Under the pieces are notes generated by a model that saw nothing but the letters and a program-made list of their open reading frames with translations, was not told the DNA's origin and ran no database searches. DNA of 64,000 bases from Actinomadura violacea (lineage in GTDB: Bacteria; Actinomycetota; Actinomycetes; Streptosporangiales; Streptosporangiaceae): positions 264,928 through 328,927 of the forward strand of contig NZ_JAGEPF010000010.1 in NCBI RefSeq assembly GCF_017573465.1. Reading direction: 5' to 3'. The position numbers were made by a program, and so were the translations under genes. This document shows, piece after piece, positions 51,332-57,944 of this stretch (position 1 is its first letter; each line of letters opens with the position of its first letter).

Positions 51332-51401
51332 CTGTCATGGACGGGATGGTTCGTAGCAGGAGCCTTCGTGGTTGCCGCCGGCGCGAGTTGCAGTGCCTTG
51401 G
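51332..51401. repeat. Imperfect repeat of the segment at 52208-52275
   Basis: The stretch from CTGTCATGGACGGGATGG to GTGCCTTGG resembles 52208-52275 (CTGTCGGTCTGGATGG to CGCGTTGG), with shared cores such as TCGTGGTT and CGCCGGCGCG. The later copy covers the terminator and end of the DUF2637 gene. The two flank the AT-richer gene at 51530. Confidence 0.45.
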
Positions 51402-51529
51402 ACGGCTGTCCAGCTCACCGACATGACCTGGCCTGGATATCCGCGCGGGAAGGCAGTGATCGCGTAGCGGCGTCAATGGGCTTCCAAGGTAGCAATGTAC
51501 GCGATCGTTAGTTATGAGACACTTGCTGC

Positions 51530-52102
51530 ATGCTGATACTGATAGATCCAACGCTACTGCTGACTCGGCGTGGGCAAGTTTGGATAGAGCGATTGCGAAC
51601 AGATATGTGGAACAAAGTTGCAATCTCGAACAGTTTGCAGTCTGCGGTCGCCGGGCGAGACCCGATACCATTTTCGGCATATGCGTCTGGATTTATATTT
51701 CGTTCACTGGATCCTTGGCGTTTCTCGGGCGTAATACAGGGTTTGCGTGCCGTTCGCGCTAGAATGCCGGACGGTGTGACCAGAGACTTATTGGCTGCCG
51801 GGGGTAGCGGAGAGGTTGTTGCCGATCTCTGGACGGGCCTACAGTGCGGTGGGATCCTCGTTGCTCGGCGTCCTCCAACCTTCGATCTATTGGTACAAGC
51901 TGGCGTGCGTCTCGTGGTTGAGGGCAAAGAGAAGCGCTCCTACCTTGTAAATCTTATTTATCAAACAGTGGGAACTGGTCTAGGTGACGCCCTCATGCGA
52001 CGGAGTAGGTTTGTGGCAATTTCTGGTTCTCCTATTCTGGAGTTTGACTGCGTGACGGAAACGACTGTCTATGTATCGGACGGTGGGCCTGGTCGTTATT
52101 AG
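51530..52102 (+). CDS. Hypothetical protein (190 aa), probable cargo
   Basis: No family recognised. Starts MLILIDPTLLLTRRGQVWI; a central Gly-rich region (LLAAGGSGEVVADLWTGLQCGGILVARR) and C-terminal YQTVGTGLGDALMRRSRFVAISGSP alternate hydrophobic strands and helices; no signal peptide. It is AT-richer than neighbouring element genes and lacks an obvious ribosome site at ATG 51530, so the start is uncertain. It lies between two copies of an imperfect repeat, consistent with separate acquisition. Confidence 0.55.
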   Translation: MLILIDPTLLLTRRGQVWIERLRTDMWNKVAISNSLQSAVAGRDPIPFSAYASGFIFRSLDPWRFSGVIQGLRAVRARMPDGVTRDLLAAGGSGEVVADLWTGLQCGGILVARRPPTFDLLVQAGVRLVVEGKEKRSYLVNLIYQTVGTGLGDALMRRSRFVAISGSPILEFDCVTETTVYVSDGGPGRY

Positions 52103-52198
52103 TGTGCATTCTTGTAAGTGTCTGAAGGTTATAAGTTGTCACTGGCGGTGGCGCAGCCTAGACAGGCGGGGCGTTACTGAGTGCGTAGGGGAAGCATG

Positions 52199-52242
52199 CG
52201 AGAGCCCCTGTCGGTCTGGATGGTGCGTGACAGGGGCTCTCG
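52199..52242 (-). terminator. Terminator of the DUF2637 operon
   Basis: CGAGAGCCCCTGTC (52199-52212) pairs perfectly with GACAGGGGCTCTCG (52229-52242), 16-base loop, beginning five bases after the stop of the leftward DUF2637 gene. Confidence 0.75.
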
Positions 52243-52246
52243 TGGT

Positions 52247-52858
52247 TCACGCCGGCGCGGAGTGTTCCGCGTTGGTGATGATCTGCTTGACCTTGCGGCG
52301 GTCGATGTTGTGCTTCTCGGCTAGGTAGCGCTGGGAGAGGGGGCGGCCGGGGCCGTCCAGGCTGGCGAGATACTCGGCTAGTACCGCTTGTTCTAGGGTT
52401 TGCTCCACTTCGGTGCTTGGTGGTTCGTGGTGTTCCACGATGGTGCGTTGCTCGTCCTGGGGTGGTGCGGTGTGGCGCGCTGCGGTGCGAGTGAGCGTCA
52501 TGAGTAGCTCGAACGAGCCGACCAGCGCGAGCGCCGGCCATGCGCTCACCAGTGCGCCTATGAGGCCGTGGGACGCGCCGTGCGCCACGTTGGCGCCTAC
52601 CGTCGCCACGATGCCTACGGCGAGGCTCCACTTGGCCAGAGCGGGCGCCGGTTGCTTGCGGCGGCTCGCGTCCAGGATCACCATGGACGCCGCCCAGATG
52701 AGGCCGTCCACCGTGAACGGGACGAGGCGCGCCGTTGTGCCAGCCTCGCCGTGGGAGTGGACGAGTTCGTAGGCGTGCCGGTACGAGATGATCGCGGCCA
52801 CCACGGCGACCGCGACGACCGCCAGAGCCGTTGTGATCCGGATGAGGCGGTCAACCAT
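52247..52858 (-). CDS. DUF2637 membrane protein (SpdB-like)
   Basis: A 203-residue protein with four hydrophobic helices in residues ~5-125 (ITTALAVVAVAVVAAIISYRHAYELVHSHGE ... GLIGALVSAWPALALVGSFELL) and a C-terminal HTH-like tail (YLASLDGPGRPLSQRYLAEKHNIDRRKVKQII). DUF2637 proteins are regular AICE/plasmid components linked to spread or to Rep-proximal functions. ATG 52858; its start overlaps the end of the upstream small gene by eight bases. Confidence 0.85.
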   Translation of the reverse strand: MVDRLIRITTALAVVAVAVVAAIISYRHAYELVHSHGEAGTTARLVPFTVDGLIWAASMVILDASRRKQPAPALAKWSLAVGIVATVGANVAHGASHGLIGALVSAWPALALVGSFELLMTLTRTAARHTAPPQDEQRTIVEHHEPPSTEVEQTLEQAVLAEYLASLDGPGRPLSQRYLAEKHNIDRRKVKQIITNAEHSAPA

Positions 52859-53072
52859 TGGCCAGTTCCCGACGCCACTCCATGACGCACAGGTCGTCCT
52901 CGCCGTGGGTGATGACGCGTTCGGCGAGCAACATGGCTGTGATCGCCGAGTTGCGGTCGAGTGGGCGTGGCCATGTGGTGACGTGCCAGCCGTCCGGGGT
53001 GCGGGTGGCCGTGGCGATGATCTCGCCGTTGAGGTCCGTGGTCATGGTGTTTTCGGTGATCCTCAGGGCCAT
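52851..53072 (-). CDS. Small AICE protein (73 aa)
   Basis: Begins MALRITENTMTTDLNGEIIAT and contains RTPDGWHVTTWPRPLDRNSA and a C-terminal helix ending ELANG. No family recognised. Single-domain, likely beta-rich. AGGAGG stands about nine bases before ATG 53072, which is therefore chosen over an upstream ATG. Cotranscribed with the DUF2637 gene, and the last element gene before the right-hand repeat. Confidence 0.7.
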   Translation of the reverse strand: MALRITENTMTTDLNGEIIATATRTPDGWHVTTWPRPLDRNSAITAMLLAERVITHGEDDLCVMEWRRELANG

Positions 53073-53283
53073 GGTGTGTGCCCTCCTTCCTGCTGTGCGG
53101 AGGGGAGCCACGGGAGCCGCCGGCGGGAGCCAAGGTAAATCGATCTTGCTCGACCTACCTCGACTCCGCCGGACGGACCCTCGGTTTCCCTTCCTGTGTT
53201 TGCGCAGGTGAGCGGCTGCCAGGGCGACTCTTCCGGACGGTGCCGGACGTGATCGGATCCAGCCCTTCGGATCGGCCCCTCAA

Positions 53284-53294
53284 CTCTTCCTTAA
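53284..53294 (+). repeat. Candidate right attachment site core
   Basis: CTCTTCCTTAA, identical to 39492-39502. It is 211 bp beyond the last element gene and 51 bp before the sigma-like gene. Confidence 0.5.
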
Positions 53295-53345
53295 AGACGG
53301 CATAAGCGGGGGGCCGGACGGGGGCGGCGGTGCGAAGTTCGTTGC

Positions 53346-53606
53346 GTGGCACTGCGAATGGGCAAGCACACCGGTTCGTTCGCCCCCGGCGCACCGGGGG
53401 AGCGGGCGCGCTCCGCGGCGGTCGCCCGGGCCTTCCGGGCGCTGCCGTCGGCGCACCGCGAGATCCTCACCGAGACCGTCTTCCGGGAGCGCTCGGTCAA
53501 CGAGGCCGCCGCTCTGCTGGGGGTGCCCGTGGACGTGGTCAAGGTCCGCGTCTACCAGGCGCTGCGCGCCCTGCACGCGACCCTCGGCGCGCCCGTCACC
53601 CGCTGA
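53346..53606 (+). CDS. Stand-alone sigma-70 region 4 protein
   Basis: About 86 residues corresponding only to the ECF sigma region 4 HTH: ARAFRALPSAHREILTETVFRERSVNEAAALLGVPVDVVKVRVYQALRAL. Region 2, needed for -10 recognition, is absent. An in-frame TAA lies inside the attachment repeat just upstream, so the missing half was not cut off by the element. It could be a gene remnant or a regulator that binds -35 sequence or core polymerase. GTG 53346 or ATG 53358 is the start. Its end overlaps the convergent LysR gene by 11 bp. Confidence 0.7.
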   Translation: MALRMGKHTGSFAPGAPGERARSAAVARAFRALPSAHREILTETVFRERSVNEAAALLGVPVDVVKVRVYQALRALHATLGAPVTR

Positions 53607-54477
53607 CCAGGCCGCGGACGACCTCGGCGAACGCGCGCACCAGCGGGCCGTCCGCGCCGTCCGCCCAGGCGAGCGCGACCCGCAGCGGCTCGACGCCGGT
53701 GAGCGGCACCCAGACCATGCCGGGCCGCGTGTAGTACCGCGCCATGCTGGACGGCGCGAAGCAGATCGCGACGCCCTCGGCGACCTGCTCGAGCATCTCC
53801 TCGACGTTGTCGTTGGTCGGCCCCCAGCGCGGCTCCGAGCCGTCCGGGCGCGGGTTGACCGCCCACCAGTCCACCCATTCGCGCGGCGCCCGCTCCGTCC
53901 ACAGCAGCGGCTCGTCGTTGACGTCGAGGATCCCGACCGCCTCGTTCCCGGCGAGCGGATGGCCGGACGGCAGCCCGACGATCCGCGGCTCGGTGTGGAC
54001 GGTCTCGGCGTGCAGGCCGGACAGGTCGGCGGGCAGCCACACGAACGCCACGTCGACGTCCCCGGACCGCAGCGCGTCCGCCTCGCCGCCCCAATCGAAC
54101 CGCTTCGGCTCGACCCGGACGCCGGGATGCGCGCGGGTGAACTCCGCGCGCGCACGGGTGGTCAGCTCGCCGGCGCCGCTCGCCTCGAACCCGACGCGCA
54201 GCACACCGGTCCGGCCGCGCCGGTGCCGCTCCGCCGCCGCGGTGACGCGCTCGGCCTGGCGGACCGTCCGGCGGGCCTCGGCGACGACGTCGAGGCCCGC
54301 GGCGGTCGCGGTGACCCCGCCGGCGTGCCGGTCGAACAGCCGCACCCCGAGCTCGGACTCCAGCCGGCGCAGCGCGTACGACAGCGCCGGCTGGCTGACG
54401 AACAGCGCCTCGGCGGCCCGGCCGAGGTTCCCGGCGTCCGCGATCGCGACGAGGTAGCGCAGCTGACGCAGCTCCAT
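53596..54477 (-). CDS. LysR-family transcriptional regulator
   Basis: A 293-residue LTTR: N-terminal wHTH (MELRQLRYLVAIADAGNLGRAAEALFVSQPALSYALRRLESELG, about 1-60) and a periplasmic-binding-like effector domain (about 90-290). It is divergent from the SDR gene, which it probably activates, with a GATAAAG-N3-CTTTATC box next to its own start. The ATG at 54477 is the family start. Confidence 0.94.
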   Translation of the reverse strand: MELRQLRYLVAIADAGNLGRAAEALFVSQPALSYALRRLESELGVRLFDRHAGGVTATAAGLDVVAEARRTVRQAERVTAAAERHRRGRTGVLRVGFEASGAGELTTRARAEFTRAHPGVRVEPKRFDWGGEADALRSGDVDVAFVWLPADLSGLHAETVHTEPRIVGLPSGHPLAGNEAVGILDVNDEPLLWTERAPREWVDWWAVNPRPDGSEPRWGPTNDNVEEMLEQVAEGVAICFAPSSMARYYTRPGMVWVPLTGVEPLRVALAWADGADGPLVRAFAEVVRGLVSG

Positions 54478-54485
54478 GCTGCGAT

Positions 54486-54502
54486 GATAAAGGCTCTTTA
54501 TC
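54486..54502. promoter_or_regulatory. LysR box
   Basis: GATAAAGGCTCTTTATC is a perfect inverted repeat (seven-base arms, three-base centre) with the T-N11-A core of LTTR sites, nine bases from the LysR start. It is conspicuously AT-rich in this sequence. Confidence 0.7.
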
Positions 54503-54558
54503 GGTCATGTTGATCTCTGTCTTGGACGCCGCCGCGCCGCGGCTGCGATAACGGAGAC

Positions 54559-55413
54559 ATGACGAACGCAACTGAGAGCAAGAACGGCCGGGTCTGGCTG
54601 ATCACGGGGGCGACCTCGGGGTTCGGACGGGCGATCGCGGAGGCGGCGCTCGCGGCGGGCGACACCGTCGTCGCGGCGGCGCGCCGCCCGCAGGCGCTGG
54701 ACGACCTGGTCGAGCGCCACCCGGGCCGCGTCACCGCGGTCGCGCTGGACGTCACCGACCAGGCCCGGATCGCGGACGTGGTCGCCGACGTGCTGCTGTG
54801 GCACGGCCGGATCGACGTCCTGGTGAACAACGCCGGGCGCGGCCTGGTCGGCGCGGTTGAGGAGACCACCGACGGCGAGCTGCGCGACCTGATGGACCTG
54901 CACTTCTTCGGCCCCGCCGCGCTGACGCGGGCGGTGCTGCCGCACATGCGCGCGCAGGGGTCGGGCGCGGTCGTGCAGCTGACGAGCCAGGGCGGCCGGC
55001 TGTCCTTCCCGGGCGTCGGCGGCTACTCCGCCACCAAGTTCGCTCTGGAGGGGCTGACGGAGGCGCTCGCCGCGGAGGTCGCGCCGTTCGGGATCAAGGT
55101 GATGATCGTGGAGCCGGGCGCGTTCCGGACGTCCTTCGCGGGCGGCGGGCTGCAGATGACCGCCGAGATGCCCGAGTACGCCGCCACCGTCGGGCAGGTG
55201 CGCAAGGGCCTGCCGGACAGCGACGGCAAGCAGCCGGGCGACCCCGCCAAGGCGGCGGCCGCGATCCTGACCGCGCTGGACGCCGAGGACACGCCGCTGC
55301 GGCTGCCGCTCGGCAGCGACGCCGCCGACGCGGTCGCCGCGAGCCTCGACGGCCTCCAGAAGGAGCTCGCCGCCTGGGAACCGCTGATCCGCAGCACCGA
55401 TTTCGACGAGTGA
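54559..55413 (+). CDS. SDR family oxidoreductase (classical)
   Basis: A 284-residue Rossmann dehydrogenase: cofactor motif TGATSGFG (about 17-24), AARRP suggesting NADP preference, NNAG (about 91-94), catalytic Ser in LTSQGGRLSFPG region and YSATK with Tyr and Lys. Substrate unknown. ATG 54559 has GGAG three to four bases upstream. Probably regulated by the divergent LysR protein. Confidence 0.93.
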   Translation: MTNATESKNGRVWLITGATSGFGRAIAEAALAAGDTVVAAARRPQALDDLVERHPGRVTAVALDVTDQARIADVVADVLLWHGRIDVLVNNAGRGLVGAVEETTDGELRDLMDLHFFGPAALTRAVLPHMRAQGSGAVVQLTSQGGRLSFPGVGGYSATKFALEGLTEALAAEVAPFGIKVMIVEPGAFRTSFAGGGLQMTAEMPEYAATVGQVRKGLPDSDGKQPGDPAKAAAAILTALDAEDTPLRLPLGSDAADAVAASLDGLQKELAAWEPLIRSTDFDE

Positions 55414-55419
55414 CACGGC

Positions 55420-55449
55420 GCGGCGGCCCGCCTCCGGGCGGGCCGCCGC
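55420..55449 (+). terminator. Hairpin terminator after the SDR gene
   Basis: GCGGCGGCCCGCC (55420-55432) and GGCGGGCCGCCGC (55437-55449) form a 13-bp perfect stem, four-base loop, seven bases after the stop. It is followed by GAAAAAGG rather than a T-run. Confidence 0.6.
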
Positions 55450-55459
55450 GAAAAAGGCG

Positions 55460-55488
55460 TTGCGTGCCCGGAACGGCTTCGGCAATAT
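55460..55488 (+). promoter_or_regulatory. Candidate promoter of the leader/tRNA transcript
   Basis: TTGCGT (55460-55465) and CAATAT (55483-55488) with a 17-bp spacer, about 40 bp before the leader ORF. Both hexamers are imperfect, but spacing and position are right. Confidence 0.4.
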
Positions 55489-55526
55489 GGGCGTCGAACG
55501 GAACGAGACCGGAAGGAGAGGGAAAT

Positions 55527-55589
55527 ATGCGTCAGCACCGAATGCATCACAGCAGCCACTCCGGTCTCGGGAGCCGCCGAAGGACGTGA
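55527..55589 (+). CDS. Putative leader peptide of the tRNA array (20 aa)
   Basis: ATG 55527 to TGA 55589 encodes MRQHRMHHSSHSGLGSRRRT. A strong ribosome site, GGAAGGAGAGGG, lies upstream. Four His and four Ser occur, and codons 6-11 are ATG CAT CAC AGC AGC CAC. These and five others (11 of 20) are the codons read by the four tRNAs encoded just downstream (anticodons CAT, GTG, GCT, GCG). Codons 11-13 include CACTCCGG (55557-55564), perfectly complementary to CCGGAGTG at 55614-55621 in the following terminator. This is the logic of a ribosome-mediated attenuator. That the peptide is made is inference. Confidence 0.6.
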   Translation: MRQHRMHHSSHSGLGSRRRT

Positions 55590-55607
55590 CGAACGCGTCC
55601 CTACGCC

Positions 55608-55644
55608 GACCGCCCGGAGTGACGACGGGCGGTCTTTTCTTTTT
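55608..55644 (+). terminator. Canonical terminator/attenuator directly before the tRNA array
   Basis: GACCGCCCG (55608-55616) and CGGGCGGTC (55626-55634) form a nine-bp perfect stem with a nine-base loop, followed by TTTTCTTTTT. It is one of the few classical U-tract terminators in the window and ends three bases before the 5' end of tRNA-Ser. A competing helix with 55557-55564 would disrupt its upper left arm. Confidence 0.85.
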
Positions 55645-55647
55645 CCC

Positions 55648-55732
55648 GGAGGGTTGGCCGAGCGGAAAGGCAGCGGCTTGCTAAGCCGTGGTCAGGGGCA
55701 GCCCTGCGCGAGTTCGAATCTCGCACCCTCCG
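55648..55732 (+). tRNA. tRNA-Ser (anticodon GCT)
   Basis: 85 bases. Acceptor stem GGAGGGT/ACCCTCC, D arm GCCGAGCGGAAAGGC, anticodon loop TTGCTAA with GCT (reads AGC/AGT), a long class II variable arm (TGGTCAGGGGCAGCCC region) and T arm with GTTCGAATC. Discriminator G at 55732. CCA is not encoded. All canonical positions seem intact. Confidence 0.95.
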
Positions 55733-55737
55733 CGCAG

Positions 55738-55810
55738 GCTGGGCAGGGATGCTGGTGCATCCGGCGGTCTCATAAGCCGCATCAGGTGGGTTCGATTCCC
55801 GCGCCCAGTA
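55738..55810 (+). tRNA. tRNA-Met-like (anticodon CAT), atypical
   Basis: 73 bases. Acceptor GCTGGGC/GCCCAGT (first pair G-U), D stem GGAT/ATCC, anticodon stem GCGGT/GCCGC with loop CTCATAA, T arm GTGGG-TTCGATT-CCCGC, discriminator A. Position 8 is A instead of U and the D-loop lacks A14. The anticodon could be elongator Met, or Ile(CAU) if C34 is lysidinylated; it lacks the three G-C pairs of initiator tRNA. It starts five bases after tRNA-Ser. Confidence 0.8.
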
Positions 55811-55832
55811 CGCAGGACAATTGAATATTCGA

Positions 55833-55905
55833 GTCTCCGTGGCGCAGGGGAGAGCGCGCCGGGTTGCGGACCCGGAGGGCACAGGTTCGATTCCTGTCGG
55901 AGACA
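55833..55905 (+). tRNA. tRNA-Arg (anticodon GCG)
   Basis: 73 bases, well formed: acceptor GTCTCCG/CGGAGAC, U8, D arm GCGC-AGGGGAGA-GCGC, anticodon stem CCGGG/CCCGG with loop TTGCGGA, T arm ACAGG-TTCGATT-CCTGT, discriminator A. The anticodon GCG would read CGC and CGT. Bacteria normally use ACG (modified to ICG) for these codons, so a GCG isoacceptor is unusual. Confidence 0.85.
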
Positions 55906-55906
55906 C

Positions 55907-55980
55907 GGCGTCCGTGGTGTGGTGGTCTGCACGCCAGGTTGTGGTCCTGGAGGTCCTCGGTTCGATCCCGGGCGGTCGCC
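55907..55980 (+). tRNA. tRNA-His (anticodon GTG)
   Basis: 74 bases including G-1. Acceptor GCGTCCG/CGGTCGC with one T-T mismatch at the fourth pair; the extra G at 55907 opposes C73 at 55980, the His identity pair. D arm GTGT/GCAC, anticodon stem CCAGG/CCTGG with loop TTGTGGT, T arm CTCGG-TTCGATC-CCGGG. It begins one base after tRNA-Arg, so processing must separate them. The acceptor mismatch is odd for a housekeeping copy. Confidence 0.85.
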
Positions 55981-56084
55981 CTTAACGCGAAATAGCACGA
56001 TCAGGTGGGCGGCGGCCGGCAGATATTGCCGGCCGCTTGCGCCTGCTTGCGCCGGAATTGGCCGCCGCTGGAAAAACCTTCCTC

Positions 56085-57944
56085 ATGCACTGCTCCTCCG
56101 CAAAGGCGGGCCGGTTCCGGCTGCTCGCGCTCGGCCTGCCGGCGCTGCTCGTCCTCGGCCCGCCCGCCGTGCTCGCGCTCGCCACCGGTGGCGCGGAGCG
56201 CCCGGCCGGCGCCGAGACCGTCCCGTACCTCGACCCCGCGCTGCCCGTCGCGGCGCGCGTCGACGACCTGCTGTCGCGGATGAGCCTGGACGACAAGCTC
56301 GGGCAGATGACGCAGGCGGAGCGCCGGTACGTCACCCCGGCCGAGGCGGGGACGTACCGGATCGGGGCGCTGCTGTCGGCCGGCGGCTCGGCGCCGAAGC
56401 CGAACACGCCCGAGGCCTGGGCGGACATGCACGACGCGTTCCAGAAGGGCGCGCTCGCCTCGCCGCTGCGCATCCCGGTCCTGTACGGCGTGGACGCCGT
56501 GCACGGCCACAACAACGTCGTCGGCGCGACGATCTTCCCGCACGACATCGGGCTCGGCGCGGCCCGCGATCCGGCGCTCGTCCGGGACATCGGCGCGGCG
56601 ACCGCCGAGGAGATGGCCGGCACCGGCGCCGACTGGGACTTCGCGCCCTGCGTGTGCGTCGCCCGCGACGACCGGTGGGGCCGGACGTACGAGTCGTTCG
56701 GCGAGGTCCCGGAACTGCCGTCGGCCATGACCTCGCTCATCGACGGGCTCCAGGGCGCCGAGCCGGGCGTCCTCGCCACGGCGAAGCACTTCGTCGCGGA
56801 CGGCGGCACCGAGGGCGGGCGCGACCGCGGCGACGCGAAGATCTCGGAGGAGGAGCTGCGGGCCGTGCACCTGCCGCCGTTCCGGGAGGCGGTCCGGCGC
56901 GGCGTCGCGTCGGTGATGGTCTCCTACAGCTCGTGGAACGGCGTGAAGATGCACGCGAACCGGGACCTGGTCACCGGCGTGCTGAAGGGCGAGCTCGGCT
57001 TCAAGGGCTTCGTCGTGTCGGACTACCAGGGCATCGGGCGGATCGACGGGAAGGCCGGCCTGACCAGAGCCGAGGTCGCGCAGGCGGTGAACGCCGGGAT
57101 CGACATGGCCATGGTCGGCGACAAGTGGAAGGACTTCATCGCCGACCTGCGCGCGGAGGTGGAGGACGGGACCGTCCCGATGTCCCGGATCGACGACGCG
57201 AACCGCCGCATCCTGACCCAGAAGTTCCGGTTCGGACTGTTCGAGCGGCCGATGGCCGACCGCGGCCGCCTCGGGACGGTGGGCAGCGCCGCGCACCGCG
57301 CGCTCGCCCGCCGCGCCGCCGCCCGGTCGCAGGTGCTGCTGAAGAACGACGGCGTCCTGCCGCTGCGCCGCGGCGCCAGGATCTTCGTGGCGGGGCGCAG
57401 CGCCGACGACATCGGCATGCAGTCCGGCGGCTGGACGATCACCTGGCAGGGATCGCCGGGCAAGATCACGCCGGGGACGACGATCCTGGAGGGCATCAGG
57501 CAGGTCGCCGGCACGGCCACGAAGGTCGCCTACGACCGGGACGGCAAGGGCATCGACAGGTCGTACGACGCCGCGGTCGCCGTCGTCGGCGAGAAGCCGT
57601 ACGCCGAGTACCACGGCGACCGGCCCGGCGGCCTTGCCCTCGACGAAGAGGACGTGCAGACCATCGACCGGCTGCGCGCCTCCGGCGTGCCGGTCGCGGT
57701 CGTGCTGGTCTCGGGACGCCCGCTGGACGTCGCCCCGCACCTCGCCGGCTGGAACGCGCTCGTCGCGTCCTGGCTGCCGGGCACCGAGGGCGCGGGCGTC
57801 GCCGACGTCCTGTTCGGCGACGCCCGCCCGTCCGGCCGGCTGCCGGTGACGTGGCCGCGCGGCGGCGACCAGGAGCCGATCAACCGCGGCGACGGCAAGG
57901 ACCCGCTGTTCCCCTTCGGCTACGGCCTCGCCTACGACGGCTAG
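56085..57944 (+). CDS. Secreted glycoside hydrolase family 3 protein
   Basis: A 619-residue GH3 enzyme (beta-glucosidase/exo-glucosidase type). A signal peptide (LLALGLPALLVLGPPAVLALA, about 12-33) is followed by the GH3 N-domain barrel with DKLGQMTQAER, YGVDAVHGHNNVVGATIFPH, AKHFVADGGTEGG and the nucleophile D313 in VVSDYQGIG, then the C-terminal domain with QVLLKNDGVLPL. The form is that of extracellular plant-polymer glucosidases. ATG 56085 is chosen because it directly precedes the signal peptide. It is convergent with the next gene (four-base overlap). Confidence 0.92.
   Translation: MHCSSAKAGRFRLLALGLPALLVLGPPAVLALATGGAERPAGAETVPYLDPALPVAARVDDLLSRMSLDDKLGQMTQAERRYVTPAEAGTYRIGALLSAGGSAPKPNTPEAWADMHDAFQKGALASPLRIPVLYGVDAVHGHNNVVGATIFPHDIGLGAARDPALVRDIGAATAEEMAGTGADWDFAPCVCVARDDRWGRTYESFGEVPELPSAMTSLIDGLQGAEPGVLATAKHFVADGGTEGGRDRGDAKISEEELRAVHLPPFREAVRRGVASVMVSYSSWNGVKMHANRDLVTGVLKGELGFKGFVVSDYQGIGRIDGKAGLTRAEVAQAVNAGIDMAMVGDKWKDFIADLRAEVEDGTVPMSRIDDANRRILTQKFRFGLFERPMADRGRLGTVGSAAHRALARRAAARSQVLLKNDGVLPLRRGARIFVAGRSADDIGMQSGGWTITWQGSPGKITPGTTILEGIRQVAGTATKVAYDRDGKGIDRSYDAAVAVVGEKPYAEYHGDRPGGLALDEEDVQTIDRLRASGVPVAVVLVSGRPLDVAPHLAGWNALVASWLPGTEGAGVADVLFGDARPSGRLPVTWPRGGDQEPINRGDGKDPLFPFGYGLAYDG

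Larger units (their letters stand above)
39492..53294. mobile_element. Actinomycete integrative and conjugative element (AICE), about 13.8 kb
   Basis: The segment is bounded by an 11-bp direct repeat, CTCTTCCTTAA (39492-39502 and 53284-53294), has a tyrosine integrase at its left end beside an Xis gene, and carries a TraB/FtsK translocase, small spread genes, KorSA-like GntR regulation, a DUF2637 gene and cargo. This is the pSAM2-type layout. Gene content, AT-richer cargo at about 45-48.6 kb and a shared decamer operator set it off from flanking chromosome. The usual replication initiator (RepSA, RepAM or prim-pol) was not recognised, so it may be defective or use an unrecognised Rep. The boundaries rest on a short repeat and are less certain than the element itself. 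Confidence 0.82.

Noticed and set aside
53295..53606. Sigma gene truncated by insertion of the element
   Set aside because: The in-frame TAA upstream lies inside the repeated core, which would also be present at the empty site.
55440..55660. T-box riboswitch upstream of the tRNA array
   Set aside because: No T-box consensus (TGGNACCGCG) or specifier stem is visible; the leader ORF and terminator explain the structure better, and T-boxes control genes responding to tRNA rather than tRNA genes.
55648..55980. tRNA array as the attachment site of the integrative element
   Set aside because: The element ends 2.3 kb before it and no tRNA 3' end is repeated near the integrase.
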